From NCBI RefSeq assembly GCF_001044425.1, contig NZ_LFML01000127.1:1-64000 (forward strand): a stretch of DNA of 64,000 bases, given 5' to 3'. Made by a program: the position numbers and the translations under genes. Shown here piece by piece: positions 40,526-49,600 of the stretch. Source of the stretch: Streptomyces roseus (GTDB lineage Bacteria; Actinomycetota; Actinomycetes; Streptomycetales; Streptomycetaceae). Position 1 is the stretch's first letter. Each line of letters starts with the position of its first letter. Under the pieces are notes generated by a model. It searched no databases and was not told the DNA's origin. It saw only the letters and a list, made by a program, of their open reading frames with translations.

Positions 40526-41314
40526 GTGGGGTCCATGACCCGCAAGGAGCGCTGGCAGACACTGCTGGACCTGCTGGTGGAGCGGGGCGAGCTGGAGGTG
40601 GAGCCGACGGCGGAGGCGCTCGGCGTGTCCGCCGCGACCATCCGCCGCGACCTCGACCAGCTGGCCGAGCAGCAGCTGCTGGTCCGCACGCGCGGCGGAG
40701 CGGTGGTGCACGGGGTCAGTTACGAACTCCCCCTGCGCTACCGCACCTCCCGCCGCGCCGCCGAGAAGCACCGGATCAGCGAGGCGGTGGCGCAGCTGAT
40801 CGCCCCGGGCGAGGTGATCGGCCTGACGGGCGGTACGACGACCACGGAGGTGGCCCGGGCGCTGGCCGGCCGCCCGGACCTGGCGGCCGGCTCCCCGGCG
40901 CTGACGGTGGTCACCAATGCCCTCAACATCGCGGGTGAACTCGTCATCAGACCGCAGTTCAAGATCGTCCTGACGGGCGGGGTGGCCCGTCCCCAGTCGT
41001 ACGAGCTGACGGGCCCGCTGGCGCAGCAGGTACTGGGACAGCTGACGATGGACACGGCGGTGGTCGGCGTGGACGCCTTCGACCCGGCGGACGGCGCGGC
41101 GACCCGCCACGAGGACGAGGCGGCGATGAACCGCCTGCTGTGCGAACGGGCCCGCCGGGGGGTGATCGCGGCGGACTCCAGCAAACTCGCGGTCCGTGCC
41201 TTCGCCCGCATCTGCCCGACCCGGTCGGTCGACGTCCTGGTCACGGACACGGGCCTGCCGGACCGGGTCGCGGCCGAGTTCGAGGCGGCAGGGGTGGAGG
41301 TACGGCGGGTCTGA
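40526..41314 (+). CDS. DeoR-family transcriptional regulator
   Basis: A 262-residue DeoR repressor. The HTH is near residues 9-56 (TAEALGVSAATIRRDLDQLAEQ, then TRGGAV), and the sugar-phosphate sensor domain carries LTGGTTTTEVARAL (near 94), LTGGVARPQSYELTGPLA and VIAADSSKLAVRAF. It resembles AgaR-type regulators of amino-sugar catabolism. The GTG at 40526 has GAGGGGG at good spacing; ATG 40535 is an alternative. It is divergent from the SIS-aldolase operon, its probable target. Confidence 0.9.
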   Translation: MGSMTRKERWQTLLDLLVERGELEVEPTAEALGVSAATIRRDLDQLAEQQLLVRTRGGAVVHGVSYELPLRYRTSRRAAEKHRISEAVAQLIAPGEVIGLTGGTTTTEVARALAGRPDLAAGSPALTVVTNALNIAGELVIRPQFKIVLTGGVARPQSYELTGPLAQQVLGQLTMDTAVVGVDAFDPADGAATRHEDEAAMNRLLCERARRGVIAADSSKLAVRAFARICPTRSVDVLVTDTGLPDRVAAEFEAAGVEVRRV

Positions 41315-41328
41315 GGGCCGGCCCTGGC

Positions 41329-41400
41329 CGCGTCCCTGCCCGAGACCGCGTCCCTGCCCGAGACCGCGTCCCTGCCCGTGACCGCGTCCCTGCCCGTGGC
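41329..41400. repeat. 18-bp tandem repeat, 4 units
   Basis: Four adjoining copies of CGCGTCCCTGCCCGAGAC; the third and fourth differ at two or three bases. It fills the 3' gap between the convergent DeoR and LysR genes. It would encode repeated hexapeptides in some frames but has no start context. Confidence 0.85.
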
Positions 41401-41444
41401 CGTGACCCCTCGGCCCGAGCCGCCCCTGGCCGTGCCCCTGGCCC

Positions 41445-42359
41445 TCAGTGCGTCGGAAGCCGCCCCGCCTCCCGCGCCAGGGCCGCCAGGATCGGTGCGA
41501 TCAGGGGGTGGGACTCCGCCCCGCGGCGGGTGGCCGCGAAGACCCTGCGGGTGGGGGTCGCGCCCGACACCGGGCGGACCTGGACCTCCTTGAGGTCCAT
41601 GCCGCGCAGCGCCGAACGCGGGACGAGGGCCACCCCCGCCCCGGCGCCCACGAGGGCCGTGACGGCGCGGAAATCGTCCGAGGAGTGCACGAACCGGGGC
41701 TGGAAGCCCGCCAGTTCGCAGGCGAGCAGGGTCACGTCGTGGCACGGGTTCCCGGGGTACTGCCCGACCCAGTCCGCGTCGCAGAGGTCCGCGAGCGGGA
41801 CTTCGGGCAGGTCGGCCAGCGGGTGTCCCGAGGGGAGCACCGCGTCGAAGGGCTCCGCGTACAGCGGGAGCACCGACAGGCGGCCGTCGTCGGCGCCCGG
41901 GGCGCCGCGGTACTCGACGGCCAGCGCGAGGTCGGCCTCGCCGTCGAGCAGCAGCGGCAGGCTCTGGTCGCCCTCCGCGTCCCGTACGCGCAGGCGGATG
42001 CCGGGATGTTCACCGGCCAGCCGGGCGATCGCGGGGGCGAGCACCTCGGCGATGCCGGTCGCGAAGGCGGCCACCGTCACCTCGCCCGCCGCGCCTCCCG
42101 CGTAGGCGGCGAGTTCGGCCTCGGCGCGCTCCAGTTGGGCGAGGACCTCGTGGGCGTGGACGAGCAGGATCTCGCCGGCGGCCGTCAGCCGTACGCCGCG
42201 CCCGCTGCGGGTCAGCAGGGCGTGCCCGGTCTCCTGTTCCAGCGCCGCGAGCTGCTGGGAGACGGCGGAGGGGGTGAGGTACAGGGCTGCGGCCGCGGCG
42301 GTCACCGTACGGTGGTCCGCCACGGCCCGCAGGATGCGCAGCCGGCGGGGGTCGATCAC
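41445..42359 (-). CDS. LysR-family transcriptional regulator
   Basis: A 304-residue LysR protein. The HTH is at residues 2-60 (LRILRAVADHRTVTAAAAAL, then TPSAVSQQLAALE). The effector domain from about residue 85 includes LALAVEYRG and GAGVALVPRSA. It has the same orientation as tdh and kbl upstream and begins 83 bp after kbl ends, so it may be cotranscribed and sense a threonine-related metabolite. The GTG start has GGTGG three bases upstream. Confidence 0.9.
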   Translation of the reverse strand: MIDPRRLRILRAVADHRTVTAAAAALYLTPSAVSQQLAALEQETGHALLTRSGRGVRLTAAGEILLVHAHEVLAQLERAEAELAAYAGGAAGEVTVAAFATGIAEVLAPAIARLAGEHPGIRLRVRDAEGDQSLPLLLDGEADLALAVEYRGAPGADDGRLSVLPLYAEPFDAVLPSGHPLADLPEVPLADLCDADWVGQYPGNPCHDVTLLACELAGFQPRFVHSSDDFRAVTALVGAGAGVALVPRSALRGMDLKEVQVRPVSGATPTRRVFAATRRGAESHPLIAPILAALAREAGRLPTH

Positions 42360-42441
42360 CCCACCATTCTCGCAGGTGGAGTGAGTCGCCCCGGCCGCCC
42401 GGAGCCGCCGGGCGGCCGGGGCACGCCGGGTTCGGCGGCCC

Positions 42442-43650
<1,209 letters not shown>

Positions 43651-43697
43651 GGGGTTCGGCTTCTCCTTGTGCGGCGGAGTCGTGCGGCGGACGAAGG

Positions 43698-43741
43698 GGC
43701 CGGGCCCCGCGGAGGGGGGGGAGGGTGGGCGGGGCCCGGCC
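43698..43741 (-). promoter_or_regulatory. Hairpin with C-rich loop between tdh and kbl
   Basis: A perfect 13-bp stem (GGCCGGGCCCCGC with 43729-43741) encloses an 18-nt loop that is G-rich on the plus strand, hence C-rich in the tdh-kbl transcript. It lies 47 bp before the kbl start and could attenuate, pause or stabilise the message. Confidence 0.5.
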
Positions 43742-43784
43742 GGAGGGAGATGGTTCGGTGGGAGGGGGCGGGGGGCGGAGCGCC

Positions 43785-44813
43785 CTACGCCGTCCAGTCC
43801 AGGATGATCTTGCCGCTGCGGGCGGTGGCCGCCTCGTCGAACGCGGCCTCGAAGTCACGGTGCGAGTAGCGGCCGGTGATGACCGGGCTCAGGTCCAGCC
43901 CGCCCTCCAGCAGCACCGTCATCGCGTACCAGGTCTCGAACATCTCACGGCCGTAGATGCCCTTGATCGTGATCATCGAGGTGACGACCTTCGCCCAGTC
44001 CACCGGGAACTCCTGCGCCGGCAGGCCCAGCATGGCGATCCGCCCGCCGTGCGTCATGTTGTCGATCATGTCGCGCATGGCCTCGCCGCGGCCGGACATC
44101 TCCAGGCCGATGTCGAAGCCCTCGCGCAGGCCCAGCTGCGCCTGCGCGTCGGCGATCGTGGCCTTCGAGACGTCGAGTGCGAGCGTGGCGCCGGCCTTGC
44201 GGGCGATGTCCAGGCGCTCGGGGCTGACGTCGGTGATGACGACGTTGCGCGCGCCGGCGTGCTTGGCCACGGCCGCCGCCATGATGCCGATGGGGCCCGC
44301 GCCGGTGATCAGCACGTCCTCGCCGACCAGCGGGAACGACAGCGCCGTGTGCACGGCGTTGCCGAACGGGTCGAAGATCGCCGCGACGTCCAGGTCCACG
44401 GCGGTGCGGTGCACCCACACGTTCTGCGCGGGCAGGACCACGTACTCCGCGAAAGCGCCGTCGCGGCCGACGCCGAGGCCGACCGTGCTGCGGCACAGGT
44501 GGCGGCGTCCGGCCAGGCAGTTGCGGCACTTGCCGCACACCAGGTGGCCCTCGCCGCTGACCAGCGCGCCGAGCTCGATGTCCCGTACGTCGGCACCGAC
44601 CGCGGCGACCTCGCCCACGAACTCGTGGCCGAGCACGAGCGGGGTCTTGACGGCGCCCTGCGCCCAGCCGTCCCAGGAGCGGATGTGCAGGTCAGTGCCG
44701 CAGATGCCGGTGCGCAGCACCTTGATCAGCACGTCGCCGGCGCCGTACTCGGGCTCGGGGACGTCCATGAGCCACAGCCCGGGCTCGGCCTTGTGCTTGA
44801 CGAGTGCCTTCAT
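43785..44813 (-). CDS. tdh: L-threonine 3-dehydrogenase
   Basis: A 342-residue zinc medium-chain dehydrogenase that oxidises L-threonine to 2-amino-3-ketobutyrate with NAD+. The catalytic zinc site starts at GICGTDLHI (near 37), GHEFVGEV is near 66, the structural zinc cysteines lie in [15 protein letters not shown] (near 93-107) and the nucleotide fold is [21 protein letters not shown] (near 163). Start ATG 44813 has GGAG nine bases upstream. Kbl completes the two-step route to glycine and acetyl-CoA. Confidence 0.96.
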   Translation of the reverse strand: MKALVKHKAEPGLWLMDVPEPEYGAGDVLIKVLRTGICGTDLHIRSWDGWAQGAVKTPLVLGHEFVGEVAAVGADVRDIELGALVSGEGHLVCGKCRNCLAGRRHLCRSTVGLGVGRDGAFAEYVVLPAQNVWVHRTAVDLDVAAIFDPFGNAVHTALSFPLVGEDVLITGAGPIGIMAAAVAKHAGARNVVITDVSPERLDIARKAGATLALDVSKATIADAQAQLGLREGFDIGLEMSGRGEAMRDMIDNMTHGGRIAMLGLPAQEFPVDWAKVVTSMITIKGIYGREMFETWYAMTVLLEGGLDLSPVITGRYSHRDFEAAFDEAATARSGKIILDWTA

Positions 44814-44936
44814 GGGAGTGGCTCCAGGCATGCGGAGGGGACGCCGCAACCACGGATGCGGGTGCGACGGATCGACAGGCACCAATCTGCCGAGCGCGGA
44901 GGTGATCAGTCCATCGAGGATTTCTTAAGCGGGTCG

Positions 44937-44978
44937 ACAGCCCAGCTTCACGCCTATGCTCCTCACGTGAAGGGCTGT
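44937..44978. promoter_or_regulatory. Large imperfect palindrome in tdh/esterase intergenic region
   Basis: ACAGCC-(CAG)-CTTCACG pairs with CGTGAAG-GGCTGT across 13 nt, a 13-bp stem with a 3-nt bulge. It lies in the 215-bp divergent gap, about 50 bp before the esterase-fold gene, and could be an operator or an RNA hairpin in that leader. Confidence 0.4.
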
Positions 44979-45028
44979 GGCCTGGGCAGGGGCCCGCGGC
45001 CGGGGCAGGGAATGGGGAGGTGAGGGGC

Positions 45029-45937
45029 GTGCCGAGTCTGCGCAGCAGGGCGCTGTCGGTCGCGCTGGTCGCGGCGGGGCGGCGAAGACGGTTCGCGACG
45101 GCGGAGGCGGTGCGCGCACGGGTGGCGGAGACGGCCCGCCGGCCGGCCTCGCACCTGCCGCCGCGCTCGCTGGGCCGCGTCGCCGACGTCTCGCGCACCT
45201 TCGTCGGTGCCTGGCCGGTGTACGACGCCTCGCCGCGCGGGATCGAGCCCGCGGCCCAGGTGCTGTACGTGCACGGCGGCGGGTACATCAACGAACTGGT
45301 CCGGCCGCACTGGTCGATGATCCGGACCCTGGTGACGCAGGCGCGGGCCCGCGTCGTCGTACCGGCGTACATCCTGGCCCCGCGGGGAACCGCCGACCGG
45401 ACGGTTCCGGTGGCCGCGGACCTGCTCAGCGGGCTGATCGCGAGCGGCGGAGCGGGCGGCACGGTCCTCGTCGGGGACGCCGCGGGCGCGGGGCTGGCGC
45501 TGGCCGCCGCCCAGCGCCTGCGCGACCGTACCGGGGACCAGCCCTCGCGGATCGTACTGATATCGCCCTGGCTGGACCTGACCATGAGCCACCCCGACCA
45601 GGCGGCGATCGAGGCGGCCGACCCGCTCCAGGCCCGGTCGGGGCTGCTGGAGGCGGGCCGCCTGTACGCGGGCACCCTGGCCACCGACGACCCGCGGGTG
45701 AGCCCCTTGCACGGATCGTTCGCGGCGCTGGCCCCGATGACCGTGTTCACGGGCACCCGGGACGTGCTGACCACCGACAGCCGGGAGCTGCTGCGCCGGG
45801 CCCGCGCGGACGGCGTCGAGGTGGAGTTCCACGAGGAGCCGGGGCTGCCGCACGGGTACCCGCTGCTGCCGGTGCCGGAGGGGCGGGCCGCCCGGGACCG
45901 GATCGTCGAGCTGATCAGGTCCGCCGCCGAGGAGTGA
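45029..45937 (+). CDS. HSL-type alpha/beta hydrolase lacking the nucleophile serine
   Basis: A 302-residue member of the hormone-sensitive-lipase/acetylesterase family. The oxyanion HGGGY is intact (about residues 82-86), and the acid and base are seen in FTGTRDVLTTDS and LPHGYPL. The nucleophile elbow, normally GDSAGG, reads GDAAGAG (G149-D150-A151-A152-G153), so the serine is alanine (codon GCC). Unless another residue serves, it is not a classical esterase. The GTG at 45029 has GGGGAGG eight bases upstream; the GTG at 45020 overlaps that site. Divergent from tdh. Confidence 0.82.
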   Translation: MPSLRSRALSVALVAAGRRRRFATAEAVRARVAETARRPASHLPPRSLGRVADVSRTFVGAWPVYDASPRGIEPAAQVLYVHGGGYINELVRPHWSMIRTLVTQARARVVVPAYILAPRGTADRTVPVAADLLSGLIASGGAGGTVLVGDAAGAGLALAAAQRLRDRTGDQPSRIVLISPWLDLTMSHPDQAAIEAADPLQARSGLLEAGRLYAGTLATDDPRVSPLHGSFAALAPMTVFTGTRDVLTTDSRELLRRARADGVEVEFHEEPGLPHGYPLLPVPEGRAARDRIVELIRSAAEE

Positions 45938-45967
45938 CGCCGGGCCGCGGTGCCGGGGCGGACGCCG

Positions 45968-46852
45968 TCATGCCGTGCAGGTCATCAGCGAGCTGATCGG
46001 CCAGGCGCGGTACGCCGTCCAGTACGCCTCGTCGCGCGCGCCCTCCGCGGGCGGGGTCCGGTTCGGCTGCCAGCCGACCGTGGAGAACCCCGCCTCGACG
46101 GCGGCTTCGGCGAAGTCGGCGTGCGCCCACTCGCGGAACTCGAAGTCGGCCGGGGGCCGGGTCAGGAACTGCGCCTTGAGCAGCGGCGCATCGCCTTCCA
46201 GGACGCGGTCGACGATCCGGACCCCGTACGGCGACCAGTCGACGTGCGGGTACGCGCCGGCGTTCGGCACGATGGCCAGCAGCCGGCCGCCCTCGCGCAG
46301 GTTGGCGCGGATGGACCGGAACATGGCGTGCAGGACGGACCGGTCGGCGGCCTGGTTGAACAGGTAGACGGCGGTGGCCAGGTCGAAGGGGCCCATCTGC
46401 GGCAGCCGGGCCGCGTCGGCGACGACGTACTCGACGGCAGGGGCCGCCCCGGCGCCCTGACCGGCCCCTGATGCCGCGCCCCCGGCATCCCGCACGCCCT
46501 CCGTCACCGCCCCGCCCGCCGCACCGGCCGCGTCCGCCGCGCCCACCGGACGTACGGCGCCCACCGCGTCCTCCAGCGCGCCGACGCCGCCCCCGCCGAT
46601 CACCCCGTGCGCGCGGGCCAGCCGGATCATCTCCTCCGACACGTCCACGCCGACGGCCCGGCGGGCCCCGCCGCGCGCCAGCAGCCGCGTGTTGTAGCCG
46701 TATCCGCAGGCCAGGTCGATGGTGTCGAGCCCGTGCACCCCGCCGAGCGCGTCGAGCGCTCCGAGCAGGGTGTGGGTGTCGGCCGCGGCGTAGGCCGCCG
46801 CGGTCCTCGCCTCCACGAAGCGCTCGCCGATGGTGTCGTAGTGGAACCGCAT
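45968..46852 (-). CDS. Class I SAM-dependent methyltransferase
   Basis: A 294-residue methyltransferase. Motif I is IDLACGYGYNTRLLARGGA (about 45-63) with the SAM acidic residue in VGVDVSEEMIRLAR (about 67-80); YVVADAARLPQMGPFDLATAVYLFN is motif II-III. Between them, residues about 83-140 are almost all Gly, Ala and Val with a few charged residues, an insert not typical of the fold. The C-terminal YWTAYRAWPISSLMTCTA closes the domain. Substrate unknown. Convergent with the esterase-fold gene. Confidence 0.87.
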   Translation of the reverse strand: MRFHYDTIGERFVEARTAAAYAAADTHTLLGALDALGGVHGLDTIDLACGYGYNTRLLARGGARRAVGVDVSEEMIRLARAHGVIGGGGVGALEDAVGAVRPVGAADAAGAAGGAVTEGVRDAGGAASGAGQGAGAAPAVEYVVADAARLPQMGPFDLATAVYLFNQAADRSVLHAMFRSIRANLREGGRLLAIVPNAGAYPHVDWSPYGVRIVDRVLEGDAPLLKAQFLTRPPADFEFREWAHADFAEAAVEAGFSTVGWQPNRTPPAEGARDEAYWTAYRAWPISSLMTCTA

Positions 46853-46958
46853 GCTCTGCCTTCCGTGGCGGGGTGGGACGCGTGCGTATCGTGCCCCGCA
46901 CCGCCCCGGCCTGGGCAGGGTGGGACGGCCCGTCCCCCGGACGGGGGCGGCGTTCGGG

Positions 46959-47891
46959 TCAGTGCGTACGGCGTACGGGGTGCCCGGCGACCGGCGGGAG
47001 CAGCTCGCGGGCGCAGCCGCGCAGCCAGGCGTGCGCCGGGTCGGCGTCGTGGCGCGGGTGCCAGGCGAGGCCGAAGGACAGCGTCGGCAGGTCGAGCGGC
47101 ACCTCGAAGGCCTCCAGCCCCAGCTCGGCGGCGAGCGGCCGCGCCTGGAAGGCGATCAGGCCGACGAGGTCGCTCTCGCGCAGGATGAAGAGGGAGGCGG
47201 GGTAGGAGCCGACGGTGCCCACGACCCGCCGGGACAGGCCCTGCCGGGCGAGGGCCGCGTCCACGGGGCCCTCCAGCCGGCCGCGGCGGGAGACGATGAG
47301 GTGCTCGGCGGCCGCGAATCGGCGGGCGGTCATCCGGCCGCGCAGCAGCGGGTGACCGGCCCGGGCCACGCCCACCATGCGCTCCTCGAAGAGGCTCTCG
47401 ACGCGAACCTCGGGGGATCCGCCGTCCACCACGCCGACTTCGAGGTCGGCGACGCCCTCGCGCAGCGCCGGGGTGTCCACGTGGCTCTCCGACAGGAACC
47501 GCAGCCGTACGCCGGGCGCCTCCCGGGCGACCCGGGAGAAGAGGGTGGCCCCGAAGGTGGCGGCGAAGGAGTCGTGGGCCAGGACGGTGAAGGTGCGGGT
47601 GAGGGTGGGCAGGTCGACCTGGCCGCCGGTGAGGAACAGGGCCCGGGCCCGCTCCACGACGGCGCGGACCTCGCCGTGCACGGCGAGGGCGTGCGGGGTC
47701 GGGACCATGGTCCGTCCGGCGCGCACGAGCACGGGGTCGCCCAGAGCCTTGCGGATCCGGCCGAGGGTGCGGCTCATGGCGGGTTCGGAGAGGTGGAGCC
47801 GGGCGGCGGCGCGGGACACGCTCGCCTCCTCCAGGAGGACGTCGAGGGCGACGAGGAGATTGAGGTCCAGCCCGGATTGCGTCACACGCAT
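46959..47891 (-). CDS. LysR-family transcriptional regulator
   Basis: A 310-residue LysR protein with a NodD/PcpR-like start (LDLNLLVALDVLLEEASVSRAAARLHLSEPAMSRTLGRIRK by position, residues 8-48). The effector domain follows from about residue 90. It is divergent from the MFS exporter gene, which it probably controls. Upstream DNA has a direct repeat CTTGCAC-AA-CTTGCAC (47898-47913). Confidence 0.9.
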   Translation of the reverse strand: MRVTQSGLDLNLLVALDVLLEEASVSRAAARLHLSEPAMSRTLGRIRKALGDPVLVRAGRTMVPTPHALAVHGEVRAVVERARALFLTGGQVDLPTLTRTFTVLAHDSFAATFGATLFSRVAREAPGVRLRFLSESHVDTPALREGVADLEVGVVDGGSPEVRVESLFEERMVGVARAGHPLLRGRMTARRFAAAEHLIVSRRGRLEGPVDAALARQGLSRRVVGTVGSYPASLFILRESDLVGLIAFQARPLAAELGLEAFEVPLDLPTLSFGLAWHPRHDADPAHAWLRGCARELLPPVAGHPVRRTH

Positions 47892-47897
47892 TCATCC

Positions 47898-47913
47898 CTT
47901 GCACAACTTGCAC
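47898..47913. promoter_or_regulatory. Direct repeat near LysR start
   Basis: CTTGCACAACTTGCAC consists of two CTTGCAC copies 9 bp apart, starting 7 bp before the LysR start codon. The TGCA cores also make it partly palindromic. A possible autoregulatory site. Confidence 0.35.
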
Positions 47914-48064
47914 TGGAAAGCAGGTCACCCCAACTCTACGGTGGAGCACGGGGGATGACGCCGACCCGGCCGGCCGACCGCGCTCCCGTCCCCCGTGGGT
48001 ACCGGCATCACCGCCGGCACCGACACCGACACCCCCGCACCGTCACCGACTCCGAGGAGGAGCC

Positions 48065-49600
48065 GTGCTCCGCCATGCCCGCAAGCGGGATGCCACCCGG
48101 TCCGCCACCCGCCCCACCGACGATCTCGGCGGCGCCACCGCCACCGCCACCGCCACCGCAACCGCCACCGCGGCCCCTGCGCCCGCCGCCCTCACCCGGC
48201 CCGCGCTGCTCGTCCTGTGCGCCTGCGTGCTCGTCGCGCAGGCCATGGTGGCCGCCGTCAACCTGCTGATCCCGCAGCTCGCCGCCTCCACCCTGCACCC
48301 GACCGCCGGCCAGCTGGTCTGGGCGGTCGACGCCTACGTCATCGTCTTCGCCGCGCTGCTGATCCCGGCCGGGGCCCTCGGCGACCGGTACGGCCGCAAG
48401 GGCGCCCTGCTGGCCGGGCTCGGCCTGTTCGCCGCGGGCGCTACGGTCAGCGCGCTCGCCACGGCCCCGGCGGTCCTCATCGCCGGGCGGGGGCTGTGCG
48501 GGGCCGGCGCGGCCCTGATCATGCCCGCCACCATGTCCGTGCTCATCCACCTCACCCCGCCCGAGCGCCGCGGCCAGGCCCTGGCCACCTGGACGCTGTC
48601 CGCCGGCCTCGGGGGCCTGGCGGGCAACGTCGGGGGCGGTCTGGCCGGGGAGTTCCTGACCTGGCGGGCCCTGTTCTGGGCCGTCGTACCGCTCGGCGCG
48701 CTCCTCGCGCTCGCCGTCGCCCGTACGGTCCCCCGCACCGCGGCCCGCTCCGACGCCTCCGTCGACCCCCTGGGCGCGCTGCTGCTCGCCGGGGCACTGC
48801 TCGCGGTCGTGTACGGGATCATCGAGGGGCCCTCGTACGGCTGGACCTCGGCGGCGGTACTGACCGCCTTCGCCGCCGGAGCCGCGCTGCTCGCGGCCTT
48901 CACCGGTCACGCCCTGCGCGCCGCCCGCCCGCTGCTGGACCCGCGGATCTTCGCCTCGCGCAGGCTGCGGGCCGGCTCGCTCGGCATCGGCGCCGCCTTC
49001 TTCGGGCTCTTTTCCCTCTTCTTCGTCAACGCCCAGTACCTCCAGTACGCGAAGGGCTTCTCGCCCGCGCTCACCGGTCTGGCGATCGTCCCGCTGACCG
49101 TCGGCATGGCGCTCGTGCCGAAGCTGGGCGCCCGCCTGGCGGACCGGACGGGCCCGCGGCTGCCGGTCGGCGTCGGGCTCGGCCTGATCGGCGCCGGGCT
49201 GCTGCTGGTCTCCACCGTCGACGCGGGCACCCCGTACGCCCTGTACGCCTGCCATCTGCTCGTGCTGTCGGTCGGCACCGGCCTGTGCGCGCCCTCGCTG
49301 ACCCTGACCGTGGTCGCCGAGCTGCCCGCGCACCAGGCCGGGCTGGGCTCCGGGCTGAACACCGCGGCCCGGGAGATCGGCGCCGCGCTGGGAGTGGCGG
49401 TGGTCGGCACGGTGCTGGCCTCCCGCTTCCACGGCGATCCGCGGGACGCGGCGCAGATCGGCGCCTTCACGGAGGCGATGGGGGTCGCGCTGCGCACGGT
49501 GGCCTCGGTGCTGCTGCTGGGGGCACTCGCGGTGGTGACCGGCTACCGGAAGGGCGCCGGAGCCCGGGATGCAGCGTCCGGCGTCGGCAGTGCATGCTGA
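48065..49600 (+). CDS. MFS efflux transporter (DHA2/EmrB-QacA type)
   Basis: A 511-residue polytopic protein with about 14 transmembrane helices. The MFS motif A is GDRYGRKGALLAGLGLF (near 103), the DHA motif follows in helix 5 (GAGAALIMPATMS), and the length matches drug exporters. Residues 24-35 are a run of alternating Ala-Thr encoded by the GCCACC repeat, in the cytoplasmic N-terminal tail. The GTG start has GAGGAGG four bases upstream. It is divergent from a LysR gene and overlaps the phosphatase gene by 32 bp. Confidence 0.92.
   Translation: MLRHARKRDATRSATRPTDDLGGATATATATATATAAPAPAALTRPALLVLCACVLVAQAMVAAVNLLIPQLAASTLHPTAGQLVWAVDAYVIVFAALLIPAGALGDRYGRKGALLAGLGLFAAGATVSALATAPAVLIAGRGLCGAGAALIMPATMSVLIHLTPPERRGQALATWTLSAGLGGLAGNVGGGLAGEFLTWRALFWAVVPLGALLALAVARTVPRTAARSDASVDPLGALLLAGALLAVVYGIIEGPSYGWTSAAVLTAFAAGAALLAAFTGHALRAARPLLDPRIFASRRLRAGSLGIGAAFFGLFSLFFVNAQYLQYAKGFSPALTGLAIVPLTVGMALVPKLGARLADRTGPRLPVGVGLGLIGAGLLLVSTVDAGTPYALYACHLLVLSVGTGLCAPSLTLTVVAELPAHQAGLGSGLNTAAREIGAALGVAVVGTVLASRFHGDPRDAAQIGAFTEAMGVALRTVASVLLLGALAVVTGYRKGAGARDAASGVGSAC
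48134..48169 (+). repeat. In-frame GCCACC repeat (Ala-Thr)6
   Basis: Six units of GCCACC (one GCAACC) lie in phase with the MFS reading frame and encode six Ala-Thr pairs. The length of the N-terminal tail could vary by whole hexamers without breaking the frame. Confidence 0.85.

Noticed and set aside
41329-41400. Repeat peptide gene encoded by the 18-bp array
   Set aside because: No start codon with ribosome site; frames are open only because the unit is a multiple of three.
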